Positions 37,053-46,521 of a DNA stretch of 64,000 nt are shown piece by piece. The stretch covers positions 73,434 to 137,433 of the forward strand of contig JBBJMP010000015.1 of assembly GCA_037718865.1 (NCBI GenBank). The letters run 5' to 3'. The position numbers and the translations under genes were made by a program. The notes under the pieces were generated by a model. The model did no database searches. It saw nothing but the letters and a program-made list of their open reading frames with translations, and was not told where the DNA came from. The DNA comes from JADCRZ01 sp037718865. GTDB lineage: Bacteria; Bacteroidota; Bacteroidia; Chitinophagales; Chitinophagaceae. Position 1 is the first letter of the stretch. Each line of letters opens with the position of its first letter.

Positions 37053-38205
37053 TCTTGTTTTTTCTGACCACCCAAAGCAACGCTACCGGCGCCATGTTCT
37101 CTTCTGGCTTGTTTGGTGGCTTTACTTTTTGGGTACTTTTTTCTATACACAACAGGGCTTGCAACAGGCAGGTAGCCTTCAATGGATAGGGATTGTGCTT
37201 CTCAAATCATTAAGCTTGTTGCTGTGCCATGCATTTATGGCATACAACGTAATTTATTATTTACTGCCAAAGTATTTACTAAAAGACAACTATACTGGCT
37301 TTATAACCGGTTTGCTGGTTGCCGGACTTATCGTAATTGCGTCAGCTTATTTCTGTTATGCGCTTCTATTTCCATTATTGGATACAGCATTTCATCTCTC
37401 ATCAGCCATTACCCAAAATATTCTTTTATGGAGCAGCATTGCAGCCGGTTTGCTAAGTTCCCTAAAGGTGGTGATGGTAGCAGCTTCCATTAAGCTGCTG
37501 AAGTATTGGCGGCTCAAGCAAAAAGAAAAAGAACGTTTGGAAAGAGAGAAAATTACTACAGAGCTGCAATTATTAAAAGCACAAATTCATCCGGATTTCC
37601 TCTTTAGCTCTCTGGATCATATTTACTCGTTTGCACAAAATAATACAGTCAAGGCTTCGGAATTATTACTCAAATTATCAGAGATGCTGAGTTATATGCT
37701 GTATGAATGCGATCAGCCGTTAGTGACATTGGAAAAAGAAATAAAAATGATGAACGATTATATAATGTTGGAAAAGATACGAATAGGACAAAGGCTGGAA
37801 GTTGATATATCTGTAAAAGGAGAAGCCTCCGGTAAGATGATTGCCCCGCTTTTATTATTGCCGTTTATTGAAAACAGCTTTTATTATTGCTATAATGAAA
37901 AACTGGAAAAATTCTGGATTAACCTTGACCTGCAGATTACAGAAGATGATTTCTCTATGAAGCTAATTAATGGAATTTCATCAGATGCTATATCCTCTGT
38001 TCAGGGGGACAGATTAGCCAATGTACAAAGGCGCCTGGAAATAGTCTATCCGGGTTGTTATGAACTGAAGACTACTACTAGCGCTGAGATTATGATGACT
38101 TATCTTAAAATAAAATGGGATGAGGCTGCGCGAAATAAGATGGAAGTGCCGGTAACGGAAGAACGTCTGGACCCGAACTCAACTCATGCTTATGCAACCA
38201 CCTAA
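37039..38205 (+). CDS. LytS-type sensor, degenerate kinase domain
   Basis: Start ATG 37039 overlaps the previous stop; 388 residues with the same fold and membrane segments as the upstream kinase. However the histidine segment reads AQIHPDFLFSSLDHIYSF, so the phospho-acceptor His is Asp (GAT on the nucleotide sequence), the N box reads PFIENSFYYC instead of PFVENSFKHG, and the G box reads QGDRLANVQRRL. These three changes suggest a pseudokinase. It may heterodimerise with and regulate the active kinase or sense a second signal. Its stop overlaps the regulator gene by 20 bases. Confidence 0.82.
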   Translation: MKWHDLVFSDHPKQRYRRHVLFWLVWWLYFLGTFFYTQQGLQQAGSLQWIGIVLLKSLSLLLCHAFMAYNVIYYLLPKYLLKDNYTGFITGLLVAGLIVIASAYFCYALLFPLLDTAFHLSSAITQNILLWSSIAAGLLSSLKVVMVAASIKLLKYWRLKQKEKERLEREKITTELQLLKAQIHPDFLFSSLDHIYSFAQNNTVKASELLLKLSEMLSYMLYECDQPLVTLEKEIKMMNDYIMLEKIRIGQRLEVDISVKGEASGKMIAPLLLLPFIENSFYYCYNEKLEKFWINLDLQITEDDFSMKLINGISSDAISSVQGDRLANVQRRLEIVYPGCYELKTTTSAEIMMTYLKIKWDEAARNKMEVPVTEERLDPNSTHAYATT

Positions 38206-38923
38206 AAAAATAAAATGCCTGATCATTGATGACGAACCACCTGCCAGAGAGATTTTGAAAAAGCATATTACCGGTGTGGAAGCTTTGGAACTGGCCGGAG
38301 AATGCGCCAATGCAGTAGAAGCTTTGTCCTTTCTTCAGCGCAATACGGTGGAACTTTTGTTTTTGGATATTCAAATGCCCCACATCATGGGCACCAGTTT
38401 TATTCGTACATTAAAAAACCCGCCTAAAGTAATTTTTACGACAGCTTTCCGGGAATTTGCCGTAGAAGGCTTTGAATTAAATGCAGTGGATTATCTGGTA
38501 AAGCCGATTGGCTTTGAACGTTTTTTACAGGCGGTGAACAAGGTATTGGAAATTAATCTACCCTTTTCCGGAAATATGAACCAATTCACAGAACCTGTTA
38601 CAGAATCTTCCAATCCCTTTTTATATTTCCGTGTGGACCGAAAAATGGTTAAAGTTTATTTACAGGATATTTTGCTTATTGAAAGCCAGAAAGATTATAT
38701 TAAAGTTATTACGGCCAACAGAACAATTGTCACCAAACAACCTATTTCCTCTCTGGAAGAAATATTACCCAATACTAATTTCCTGCGCATTCACCGGTCG
38801 TATATAGTTGCTATTGACAAAATAAATTCTTTCTATGCTGACTCGGTTGAAGTCGGAGAAATAGAAATTCCGATTGGACGGTCGTTCAAAAATGAAGTAA
38901 ATAAAATTTTAAATTCTAAATGA
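38186..38923 (+). CDS. LytTR-family response regulator
   Basis: 245 residues: receiver (IDDEPP, phospho-acceptor in FLDIQMPH about residue 60, DYLVKPIG about 109) and LytTR DNA-binding domain (about 145-243; ESQKDYIKVI, FLRIHRSYIVAI). Translationally coupled to the two sensors by overlap. A receptor gene starts 58 bases after the stop, so the four genes are one operon or regulon. Close paralogue of 15029-15742. Confidence 0.9.
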   Translation: MLMQPPKKIKCLIIDDEPPAREILKKHITGVEALELAGECANAVEALSFLQRNTVELLFLDIQMPHIMGTSFIRTLKNPPKVIFTTAFREFAVEGFELNAVDYLVKPIGFERFLQAVNKVLEINLPFSGNMNQFTEPVTESSNPFLYFRVDRKMVKVYLQDILLIESQKDYIKVITANRTIVTKQPISSLEEILPNTNFLRIHRSYIVAIDKINSFYADSVEVGEIEIPIGRSFKNEVNKILNSK

Positions 38924-38980
38924 CTTGCCCTGTATGAACTGATATATTGAATTAACTTTTAACTACAAATTCTTTGGGAA

Positions 38981-40834
38981 ATGTATTTATTAAAGAACTG
39001 CCTGCTGATACTTTCCACCATTCTTTTCTCAGTGCTTTCCCATGCACAGAACGGAACGATAAAAGGAAAGGTAATAAACAATGAAGAAGTACTTCCTTCT
39101 GCTACGGTGTTAGTGGGAAAGCGATTTATTTCGAGCAATGACAGCGGTGAATTTCTTCTTTCCCTTCCTCCGGGAAATTATAAGGTCACAGTTACGCATT
39201 CAGGTTATAAAAAGCATGAGCAGGAAATTAGGCTAAAGGCTAACGAAACCGTAACGCTGCAAATAAACATGACAAAGGGGGATGAGATGAGCAGTATAAT
39301 GGTACTGGGTTCCCGTTCTTCTGTTCAACGAAGTATATTGAACACTCCGGTTCCGGTGGATGTGATTTCTGCACGGAACCTTCCTAAACACGCAATAGAT
39401 TTAAATCAAATGCTTGCCGTTGTTGTTCCTTCTTTTAACTCACCACCGCAAACTACCGGCCTTGCTGCCCATATCAATCCGGCAACGCTGCGGGGATTAG
39501 CTCCCGACCAAACATTAGTTTTATTGGAAGGGCGCCGGAGGCATAACGTTGCTTCCATTAATCTTCAGAACACGTTGGGTTATGGTACTGCCGGGGTTGA
39601 TTTAAATGCGATTCCTGCAGCGGCCATTGATACCATAGAAATACTCAGAGACGGAGCGGCTGCCCAGTACGGTTCTGATGCCATTGCCGGGGTCATCAAT
39701 ATAGGATTAAAAAAAACAACTGGTAAAACGACTATTAACCTGACATTGGGGCAGTTTCATAAAGGCGATGGAGAATCCGTTGCTTTTAATGTTAACAGAG
39801 GGTTTCGATTAAACAAGAAAGGTTTTTTGAACCTTACTGCTGATTTTCGCTACCGTAATACTACCCAGCGAAACGGTGAGTACCGGGGTACGGTGTATTA
39901 TAATCTTCCACCCGGCGCATCAAAACAAGTGCAGGATAGCATTATTGCATTAGACAATAAAAAGATAGCGGAACGGGGGTTTAGCCGCAGGAATCACTCA
40001 CCTATTGGCTTACCACAATTCAAAGCGGGTGGCGTATTAATGAATGGCGGATACCCCTTGGGAAAAAACGCCAGCCTGTTCTGGACCGGGGCAATCAATT
40101 ATCGCCAGGGTTCCAGGGGAGGTGCAGGGACCTATCGTTATCTAAAAGATTCGACCCGGGTAATTACAGCATTATTTCCTGATGGGTTTCTTGGACATCC
40201 GTTGATTACTCTTATTGACGTTTCAGGCATCATCGGTATGAAAGGGATCACACGCAATAACTGGCGCTGGGATTTGAGCAGCACCTATGGCAGCAATGCT
40301 AATCGTTTTGACATTTCCAACGTTAACAATGCCACACAGTTTGCTTTGGGCAAAAATGCCCAAACTGAATTTTACTGCGGAACCATTTTGTTCCGGCAAA
40401 ACACCAACAACATTAATTTTGCGCGTGATTTCGCCAGAAAGTTAATGGGGATATCATCGTTTACTGTAGCCTTTGGTGGCGAAATCCGTATCGATAATTA
40501 CCAGATTAAAGAAGGCGAAGAAGCGTCTTATCTTAACTATGCTCCGGGTTCCAGAAGAATTGGTGGGGCACAGGTGGTACCCGGCTACCGGCCGGAAGAT
40601 GCTGTTTATAAGAACCGCCATATAAGTGCCGGATATGCTGAGCTGGAAATGGAAAAGAACGAAAAGCTGTTATGGAACCTGGCCGGCCGCTACGAACATT
40701 ACAGCGATTTTGGAGGCAACCTGGCAGGCAAGTTTGCCCTGCGGTATAAATTTTCTGACAGGTTTTTATTAAGAGGATCCATCAGTAATGGTTTTCGTGG
40801 CCCCCTATTCAGCAACGCTATTTTAGTGCAGTAA
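38981..40834 (+). CDS. TonB-dependent receptor, N-terminal part of frameshifted gene
   Basis: 617 residues: signal peptide (to SHAQ), CarboxypepD-regulatory-like domain (about 27-105), plug (about 105-235; TLRGLAPDQTLVLLEGRR, EILRDGAAAQYGSDAIAGVI) and the first half of the barrel to FRGP. Adding one C to the CCCCC run at about 40803 restores PPIQQRYFSAVTQVVRFSQ into the next frame, so a single-base deletion splits the gene. It is paralogous to 15832-18532, which is also split by one base, at a different place. Confidence 0.82.
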   Translation: MYLLKNCLLILSTILFSVLSHAQNGTIKGKVINNEEVLPSATVLVGKRFISSNDSGEFLLSLPPGNYKVTVTHSGYKKHEQEIRLKANETVTLQINMTKGDEMSSIMVLGSRSSVQRSILNTPVPVDVISARNLPKHAIDLNQMLAVVVPSFNSPPQTTGLAAHINPATLRGLAPDQTLVLLEGRRRHNVASINLQNTLGYGTAGVDLNAIPAAAIDTIEILRDGAAAQYGSDAIAGVINIGLKKTTGKTTINLTLGQFHKGDGESVAFNVNRGFRLNKKGFLNLTADFRYRNTTQRNGEYRGTVYYNLPPGASKQVQDSIIALDNKKIAERGFSRRNHSPIGLPQFKAGGVLMNGGYPLGKNASLFWTGAINYRQGSRGGAGTYRYLKDSTRVITALFPDGFLGHPLITLIDVSGIIGMKGITRNNWRWDLSSTYGSNANRFDISNVNNATQFALGKNAQTEFYCGTILFRQNTNNINFARDFARKLMGISSFTVAFGGEIRIDNYQIKEGEEASYLNYAPGSRRIGGAQVVPGYRPEDAVYKNRHISAGYAELEMEKNEKLLWNLAGRYEHYSDFGGNLAGKFALRYKFSDRFLLRGSISNGFRGPLFSNAILVQ

Positions 40835-40839
40835 CCCAG

Positions 40840-41685
40840 GTGGTGCGGTTTAGCCAATTGCTTTTAACAGGAACGTTCCGCAATGACAGCGAAATGGCTG
40901 AAGCTTTTGGCATACAACCGCTCGGGGCAGAAAAATCGTTGAACGCAAGTGCCGGAATCACCTCAAAAATCTCCAACCGTATTCATTTAACGCTGGATGC
41001 TTATTGCATCCAAATCAGGAATCGTATTATATACACAGGCCCCATTCAAAGAAACAACACTACGCCAAGGGTTGGTAAAATCCTGGATAGCTTAAATCAT
41101 AAAGATATTGATGCGGTGCGTTTCTTTACCAATGCCATAAGTACCCGTACGCAGGGCATAGATGCTGTTGTTACCGGAACCTGGCCTATCCGTAAATCTG
41201 TTGTAGAAGTTTTGGTTTCGGCCAATTTTACAAAAACCCGTGTATACGGCACTACTCAAAGCGCTAAAAATTTACCCGATAGTGTGCAGTATAAAGACCT
41301 GCTTTTTAATGTGGAAGAAAGGGGAAGAATCGAACAGGGTCAACCCCGTAATAAAATTATTTTGTCCGCAATTTACAAAACGGGAAAATGGGAGTTTGCA
41401 ACCCGTGCTGTTCATTTCGGCAAGGTGGCGTCTATCTATAACGGTAGTGATCGAAGCCTTGATGAAGTTCTTTCACCTAGGGTTAATTCGGGCTTTCGTA
41501 TAGCCTACTCCCCTAAGGGATGGATTACGGTTACAGCCGGAGCCGCTAATGTTTTTAATGTTTATCCCAATATGTTAAAGAATTATATCAATTCCATGGA
41601 CGGAATATTACTCTACAGCGGCAAAGCCATACAATTCGGAAATAATGGGAGGTTTTATTTTGTGAACCTGGAATTTAACCTTTAG
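40840..41685 (+). CDS. TonB-dependent receptor, C-terminal part of frameshifted gene
   Basis: 281 residues of barrel ending RFYFVNLEFNL, directly continuing 38981-40834 after a single-base shift. It contains LTLDAYCIQIRNRIIYTG and TVTAGAANVFNVYPNML, matching the paralogue's LTVDAYWIQIKNRVVLSN and TVTLGANNVFNVYPDRL. Alone it lacks signal peptide and plug. Confidence 0.78.
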   Translation: MVRFSQLLLTGTFRNDSEMAEAFGIQPLGAEKSLNASAGITSKISNRIHLTLDAYCIQIRNRIIYTGPIQRNNTTPRVGKILDSLNHKDIDAVRFFTNAISTRTQGIDAVVTGTWPIRKSVVEVLVSANFTKTRVYGTTQSAKNLPDSVQYKDLLFNVEERGRIEQGQPRNKIILSAIYKTGKWEFATRAVHFGKVASIYNGSDRSLDEVLSPRVNSGFRIAYSPKGWITVTAGAANVFNVYPNMLKNYINSMDGILLYSGKAIQFGNNGRFYFVNLEFNL

Positions 41686-41789
41686 CATATATACTGCGTA
41701 ATTCGGCTTTGTTGATGCCGGACCGGAGAGCCGAATAAATGTTATTTCAAAATTCAAGATCGATATCTTGTAAGTGCTTGCCGAAATGT

Positions 41790-41919
41790 TTATTAATGTT
41801 TCTACTTCCGTTAATTGTGCGGTCTCATCAGGTCTGGCTCCGGTATAATAAAGGAAAAGCAATAGGGCAAGGTCCCACTTTCCCGGGTTTGTCGCCTTAG
41901 GAAGAAGGCGTTCGAACAA
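41790..41919 (-). pseudogene. Tyrosine recombinase (integrase) scrap
   Basis: Minus-strand reading LPKATNPGKWDLALLLFLYY then TGARPDETAQL. The 'LLxFLYxTGARxxE...L' core contains the first catalytic Arg of tyrosine recombinases. It continues only about ten residues more before unrelated sequence, and there is no His-x-x-Arg or Tyr motif. So it is a short relic of an integrase, possibly left by the element bounded by repeat B. From 41920 to 42234 I see nothing else. Confidence 0.5.
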
Positions 41920-42234
41920 CTTCGTTCCGGCAAATCAAGATTTGTCAAAGATGGGGCCTTTGCTACTAAGCTAACAGACTTCCTGAAACTGCCGTGGAGG
42001 CTGACCTAATCGAACATCTTGCTATGCCGGTCCCAAGGGCCATTCTTCTCTATTGTTGGAATTCATTTCTCAATGACCCCGCCCTTTATTTTATTATTTT
42101 AATACCTTCGTCTTCATTCATCCCTACCATCACATCTGCTCGCTTGTCAAGCGTTGGCTCTGGAACCCAAGCCTCAAAGCACTCTTTCAGACAAGCTTCA
42201 AAGCTTTCTTTTAGGTGAACCGACTCCTCCTTAA

Positions 42235-42754
42235 ACATTTGTCTCAACCCTCGCCCTGGTACTGGTTTACTATATCAGCTACGCCTAGTCAGCCACTGAC
42301 GAAAAAGCCATACGGGCCGTGATCCAGAAAATGGATGACGCCTGGAATATCCACGATTACTATAATTCCGGTCAGTACGACATCTATGCCCCGGATGCCA
42401 CGTTGGTTAACCCGGTCGGGATGTACTGGAAAAACCGGGCCGAAATCATCAAAGCCCATCAGGTGTTAGGCGAAACGATGTTCAAGTATTCGTCCGCTAA
42501 AAGCCAACAAGTAGGCCTCCGATTCTTAGCCCCCACTGTCGCACTGGCAACGGTCAAAGCGCAGTACCGGTTTGAGCAGGACTACAATTCCCCGGACGGC
42601 AAGGCCTATTCCAAGGGCAATATCGATTACGCCATGATAAATGTTGTGTTCACCAAGCAGAATGGCGCCTGGAAAATTGCCTTCCCAGCAGGTATCCAAC
42701 TTCGACTCTAAAGTCCAGGCACAAGACCCGGTGAAACGGCAAGCCAACCGCTAG
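42235..42754 (+). pseudogene. SgcJ/EcaC-like NTF2-fold secreted protein, broken
   Basis: A signal-like segment LALVLVYYISYA is followed by TAG (42283-42285) where CAG would give the usual 'YAQS' cleavage region, then TDEKAIRAVIQKMDDAWNIH and the DUF4440/SgcJ fold to ALATVKAQYRF and YAMINVVFTKQNGAWKIAF. The reading then ends early at 42709, but one base shift gives QQVSNFDSKVQAQDP and a stop at 42752, the natural C-terminus. No ATG remains for the signal peptide. So: lost start, one nonsense codon, one frameshift. Confidence 0.65.
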
Positions 42755-42911
42755 ACTATATATTTTTCATTTCTCCTTCTTCTACCAAATCCCTATGCAT
42801 ATACCCTATCAACGCAACTGGTCCACCAAAGCTGCATAACCAAGTTTAAAGAAATATTTTACCAACTGCCTTAAAGAGTAAGCAGGGGAAATTGTGTTTT
42901 CTTTCACTGTT

Positions 42912-43238
42912 ATCATTTAGGTTGCCATGTGTGTTTTTCGCCTTGAACAAATTTTGCCCAGCTATATAAAGCATCGTACATCTTCATGCTATTTGGTTTA
43001 CTGCTAGATCAGTGAGGTTGTGCTTTTTGACAATGTAATCGAAAGTGCAATATTCACCTTCATGTGTGTATTCTGCTCCAGGAAAGTCGTAAGGAATTGC
43101 CTCTAATTCTTTTGCTTGTGTAAATACTTCTTCTTTGGGAACATAAATAAATTCAGCTTCGGTATCTATAAAGTTTTTGATTAACCAGGGGCAGGCTATC
43201 CTATCGATTTTGGGTCGCTCTCTTGTTATCCATTTCAT
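42912..43238 (-). pseudogene. ChrB-AraC regulator, partial tandem duplicate
   Basis: The first 84 codons (MKWITRERPKIDRIACPWLI..., CTFDYIVKKHNLTDLAV) are near-identical in kind to the start of 43436-44290. The frame then stops, and in another frame MYDALYSWAKFVQGEKHTW continues to a stop at 42912, matching MIYDALYSWAKHLQKEKHT of the intact gene. About 35 codons between these blocks and the whole AraC domain are missing. A degenerate tandem copy. Confidence 0.8.
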
Positions 43239-43435
43239 ATTAATATTTTGAAAATCAACAAACCTTATTTAATAAACCATTTCCATTTTTTGGGATGTAA
43301 GATCAAGGTTGATCCCAATACTGTTTTTAACAGCCTTTGCGTAAACGATCAAGCTTGCAGCTACATCCCATGATCTCATTGTATGAGCTTAATACCACAA
43401 GGTACAGTGCCATCATAGCTCAAAATAGAACACAA

Positions 43436-44290
43436 TTAACCTTTTGCGCCGGTTTTACTTTTTTCCCATTCTTTTTTATATGCAGATGGGCTTTTGCCCG
43501 TATGCTGTCTGAATATTCTTGTGAAATGGCTTTGGTCTGAGAAACCTGTCAGGTAAGCAATTTCTGTAAGGGAGTATGTTTTTGTTTTGATTAATTCAAT
43601 GGCCTTTTCAATACGTAGCTTTCTTATGTATTCGCCAAAGGAAAGATTGTTGAAGTGTTTAGAAAATTCTCTTGATAAATAAGAGGGGTTTATTTCAAGG
43701 CGTTTTGAAATATCTGTAAGGCTTAAGCTGGTATCAACCTGGTCTTGTATAATCTGTTTTAATTCTTTTACCCAATCCGGTGTTTTCTTTTGTGCGGCTT
43801 TTTGTTTTATGAATTTATTAAAGACATCTATGAATAAATGATCTATCGGGTTTTGTGTATGTTTCTCTTTTTGTAGATGCTTTGCCCAGCTATATAGGGC
43901 ATCATAAATCATCATTCCTTTTTGCAGGAGCTCATAATCATCGGTTACATTATAAGCTAAGCCTGCGGATAATGCCCACAAGCCTGATGCCTGGCTAGCA
44001 ATATCGTGCCGGTCTGTATCTGCACCTCTTACTATTACTGCTAATGTATGTAAAGCCGGATCTGTGAGTTTGTACTTTTCAATAATGTAGTCGAAAGTGC
44101 ATTTGTCTTCATAGTGTGAGAATTCAACATGGGGTATATCGAAAGGTGTTGCATTTAATTCTTTGGCTTGTTCTTTCACTCTATCAGCCGGAACATAAAT
44201 AAATTCTGCTTCTTTATCAACAAAGTTTTTGATTAGCCACGGGCAGGCAATACGGTCTATTTTTGGTCTTTCACGAGTTATCCATTTCAT
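43436..44290 (-). CDS. ChrB-like sensor domain fused to AraC DNA-binding domain
   Basis: 284 residues. The first 135 or so match the C-terminal domain of chromate resistance protein ChrB: RPKIDRIACPWLIKNFVD, AEFIYVPAD, CTFDYIIEKY, VRGADTDR, then MMIYDALYSWAK. From about 185 a standard AraC/XylS double helix-turn-helix follows (TDISKRLEINPSYLSREFSK, SLTEIAYLTGFSDQSHFTRIF, FRQHTGKSPSAYKKEW). So a possible oxyanion- or redox-sensing domain is joined to a DNA-binding module in one protein. It is divergent from the DUF1259 gene (210-base gap), its most likely target. Confidence 0.85.
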   Translation of the reverse strand: MKWITRERPKIDRIACPWLIKNFVDKEAEFIYVPADRVKEQAKELNATPFDIPHVEFSHYEDKCTFDYIIEKYKLTDPALHTLAVIVRGADTDRHDIASQASGLWALSAGLAYNVTDDYELLQKGMMIYDALYSWAKHLQKEKHTQNPIDHLFIDVFNKFIKQKAAQKKTPDWVKELKQIIQDQVDTSLSLTDISKRLEINPSYLSREFSKHFNNLSFGEYIRKLRIEKAIELIKTKTYSLTEIAYLTGFSDQSHFTRIFRQHTGKSPSAYKKEWEKSKTGAKG

Positions 44291-44500
44291 TAGAAGGGCT
44301 TATGACTGTAAAGTTCCGTCAACTAACATTATAAAAATTTTCTTTTAGGATATAAAAAAGGAGAAATAGTAAATTACATACAAAAGGTTATTTCTATACT
44401 ATTCCATAATGTCCAATAAACATACTATTGCAGCATTTTAGAATGAAAACTAAGGAGTAACTTGAATCGATTTATATAGGAAAATATAAAATAGAAAATT
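44291..44500. promoter_or_regulatory. Divergent control region of ChrB-AraC and DUF1259 genes
   Basis: 210 AT-rich bases shared by the regulator and the DUF1259/ABC gene group; the natural place for AraC-type operators. I could not identify a convincing repeated half-site. Confidence 0.4.
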
Positions 44501-45460
44501 ATGAAAAGAACATTAAAGCTTGAAAAGACACTATTTACGCTATCGCTTGCCGTATTATTTACGACATTTTCGAAAATAACCTTAGCACAAAATGACAAAC
44601 AGAATTTTACACAAATAGACACCAGCACTATTGAGAGGATAATTGGTATAAAGGGTAAGTCCAATAACGGTGAGTACAAAATAACTATTCCGCAAAATGA
44701 TTTGAGCATTATGGTAGATGATTTCAAGATCATTCCTGCTATGGGTTTAGGTACATGGGTAGCTTTTACACCCGCTAAAAAAGGCGCCATGGTTATGGGT
44801 GATATCATCATTACTGAAACTGATTTAAAACCTGTACAACAGGAGATCATAAGGCAAGGTTTAACTATTACAGCAATTCATAATCATTTTGTACGCAATC
44901 ATCCCAATGTAATGTATATGCATATAGGTGGTTCGGGCGGTACTGAAATGATGGCGCAAAAGGCAAAGGCCGTGATTGATAAAGTAAAGGAACTTAGAGG
45001 TGGTGATCCTGCAAAGGGAACAGCATCTTCTGAAGCGGTGACAAATACGCTTGATACAAAAAGGCTGGATGAAGTAATGGGCTATAAAGCTGAAATGAGT
45101 AAAGGTGTTTATAAATACACTATTGGGCGACCCGATGTGAAGCTTACGGAACATGGTGTACCGGTTACTAATTTCTTAGGCTTCAATACATGGGCTGCTT
45201 TTCAGGGCACCCCTGATAAAGCGGCAGTTGCAGGAGATTTTACCATGCTTGAAGATGAGGTAGCACCTGTAATAAAAGCATTGATTGAAAATAATATTGA
45301 AGTGGTTGCTGTGCATAATCACATGGTGCATGAACAACCAAGGATTTTTTTTTTACATTATTGGGGAATTGGTAATGCAGAACAACTGGCGAAGGGACTC
45401 AGGGCAGCTTTAGACCAAACAGGTAAAAAACAACAAAGAATGGATATGCCTACGCAGTGA
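44501..45460 (+). CDS. DUF1259 (LppY/LpqO-like) secreted protein
   Basis: 319 residues with a signal peptide (to TLAQN). Two tandem DUF1259 units: FKIIPAMGLGTWVAFTPAKK ... ITAIHNHFVRNHPNVMYMHI and FLGFNTWAAFQGTPDKAAVA ... VVAVHNHMVHEQPRIFFLHY. The paired HNH-x(n)-P-x-x-x-H patterns look like metal ligands. The family is found with metal and chromate genes; its function is not known. First gene of the plus-strand group; transporter genes follow after 59 bases. Confidence 0.85.
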   Translation: MKRTLKLEKTLFTLSLAVLFTTFSKITLAQNDKQNFTQIDTSTIERIIGIKGKSNNGEYKITIPQNDLSIMVDDFKIIPAMGLGTWVAFTPAKKGAMVMGDIIITETDLKPVQQEIIRQGLTITAIHNHFVRNHPNVMYMHIGGSGGTEMMAQKAKAVIDKVKELRGGDPAKGTASSEAVTNTLDTKRLDEVMGYKAEMSKGVYKYTIGRPDVKLTEHGVPVTNFLGFNTWAAFQGTPDKAAVAGDFTMLEDEVAPVIKALIENNIEVVAVHNHMVHEQPRIFFLHYWGIGNAEQLAKGLRAALDQTGKKQQRMDMPTQ

Positions 45461-45519
45461 AATGAAGAACCAATTAATAAAAAATAATAAATCTTTATAT
45501 CGAAAATCATTATTTAAAT

Positions 45520-46521
45520 ATGAGAAAAAGATTTCATTGTCTTTTTATTTCACTGTTTCTATTAGCCTGTACCAATAAAAGTAAGAACGAAATAATTGTT
45601 TATACCAGCGTTGATCAGGTATTTAGCGAACCGGTTTTAAAAGAATTTGAGAAGCAAACCGGCATTAGGGTGAAGGCTGTTTTTGATACCGAAGAAACAA
45701 AATCCACAGGAGTGGTAAATCGCTTGATTGCTGAAAAAAATAATCCGCAATGTGATGTATTCTGGAGTGGAGATCCCATGCGTGCTGATGTATTGAAGCA
45801 ACGAGGAATTACCAAAACTTATCGCCCGCCTGCTGCATCAGGTATTAACGAAATCTTTATTGATAAAGATTATCACTGGATTGGATTTTCATCCCGTGCA
45901 AGGGTGCTGCTTATTAATACCAATTTAGTAACGCCTCAAGATATTCCTTCTTCTATTCTTGACCTTACCAATGAAAGATATAAAGGCAAGTTTACCATTG
46001 CTAACCCGCTTTTTGGCACCACCTCTTTTCATATAGCTGCAATATTTACATCGTTAGGGGATGTGAAAGCAAAACAGTTTATGGAGGATCTAAAAAAGAA
46101 TGGAGTAGTGATTGCATCAAGCAATGGTGATGTAAAAAAGAAAGTAGCTACCGGTGAAGTGCAAATGGGGGTAACAGATACGGATGATGCAAATGAAGCT
46201 GTAAAAGAAGGAGCGCCAGTAAAAGCAATTTTTATTGACCAAAGTGGTTTCGGAAATCTCATTGTTCCTAATACTGTTTCGCTTATAAAAAATTCACAAA
46301 ATAATATAAATGGCAAAAAATTGATTGACTTTTTGCTGTCTGTTAAAACAGAAAAAATGCTGGCGGAAAGCTGTGCTCAAATGCCCTTGCATAAAGGAGT
46401 TGCAGTCCCTTCCACCGTTCCCTCATTAGATAGTATCGTTCCGATGAAAGTTAATTATGCCGAAGTAGCCCGAAAATCTGAGCAGATAAAGGAATACCTC
46501 AAACAGTGGGCAAGCCAATGA
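45520..46521 (+). CDS. Iron-type ABC transporter substrate-binding lipoprotein
   Basis: 333 residues with a lipobox (LFLLACTNK). Family 1 extracellular solute-binding protein of the FbpA/FutA type: IIVYTSVDQVFSEPVLKEFE, VFWSGDPMRADVL, YKGKFTIANPLFGTTSFH, GVTDTDDANEAV, IVPNTVSLIK. Relatives bind ferric iron, thiamine or phosphonates; the tyrosines that hold iron in FbpA are not clear here, so the ligand is open. Its TGA overlaps the ATG of the permease. Confidence 0.82.
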   Translation: MRKRFHCLFISLFLLACTNKSKNEIIVYTSVDQVFSEPVLKEFEKQTGIRVKAVFDTEETKSTGVVNRLIAEKNNPQCDVFWSGDPMRADVLKQRGITKTYRPPAASGINEIFIDKDYHWIGFSSRARVLLINTNLVTPQDIPSSILDLTNERYKGKFTIANPLFGTTSFHIAAIFTSLGDVKAKQFMEDLKKNGVVIASSNGDVKKKVATGEVQMGVTDTDDANEAVKEGAPVKAIFIDQSGFGNLIVPNTVSLIKNSQNNINGKKLIDFLLSVKTEKMLAESCAQMPLHKGVAVPSTVPSLDSIVPMKVNYAEVARKSEQIKEYLKQWASQ

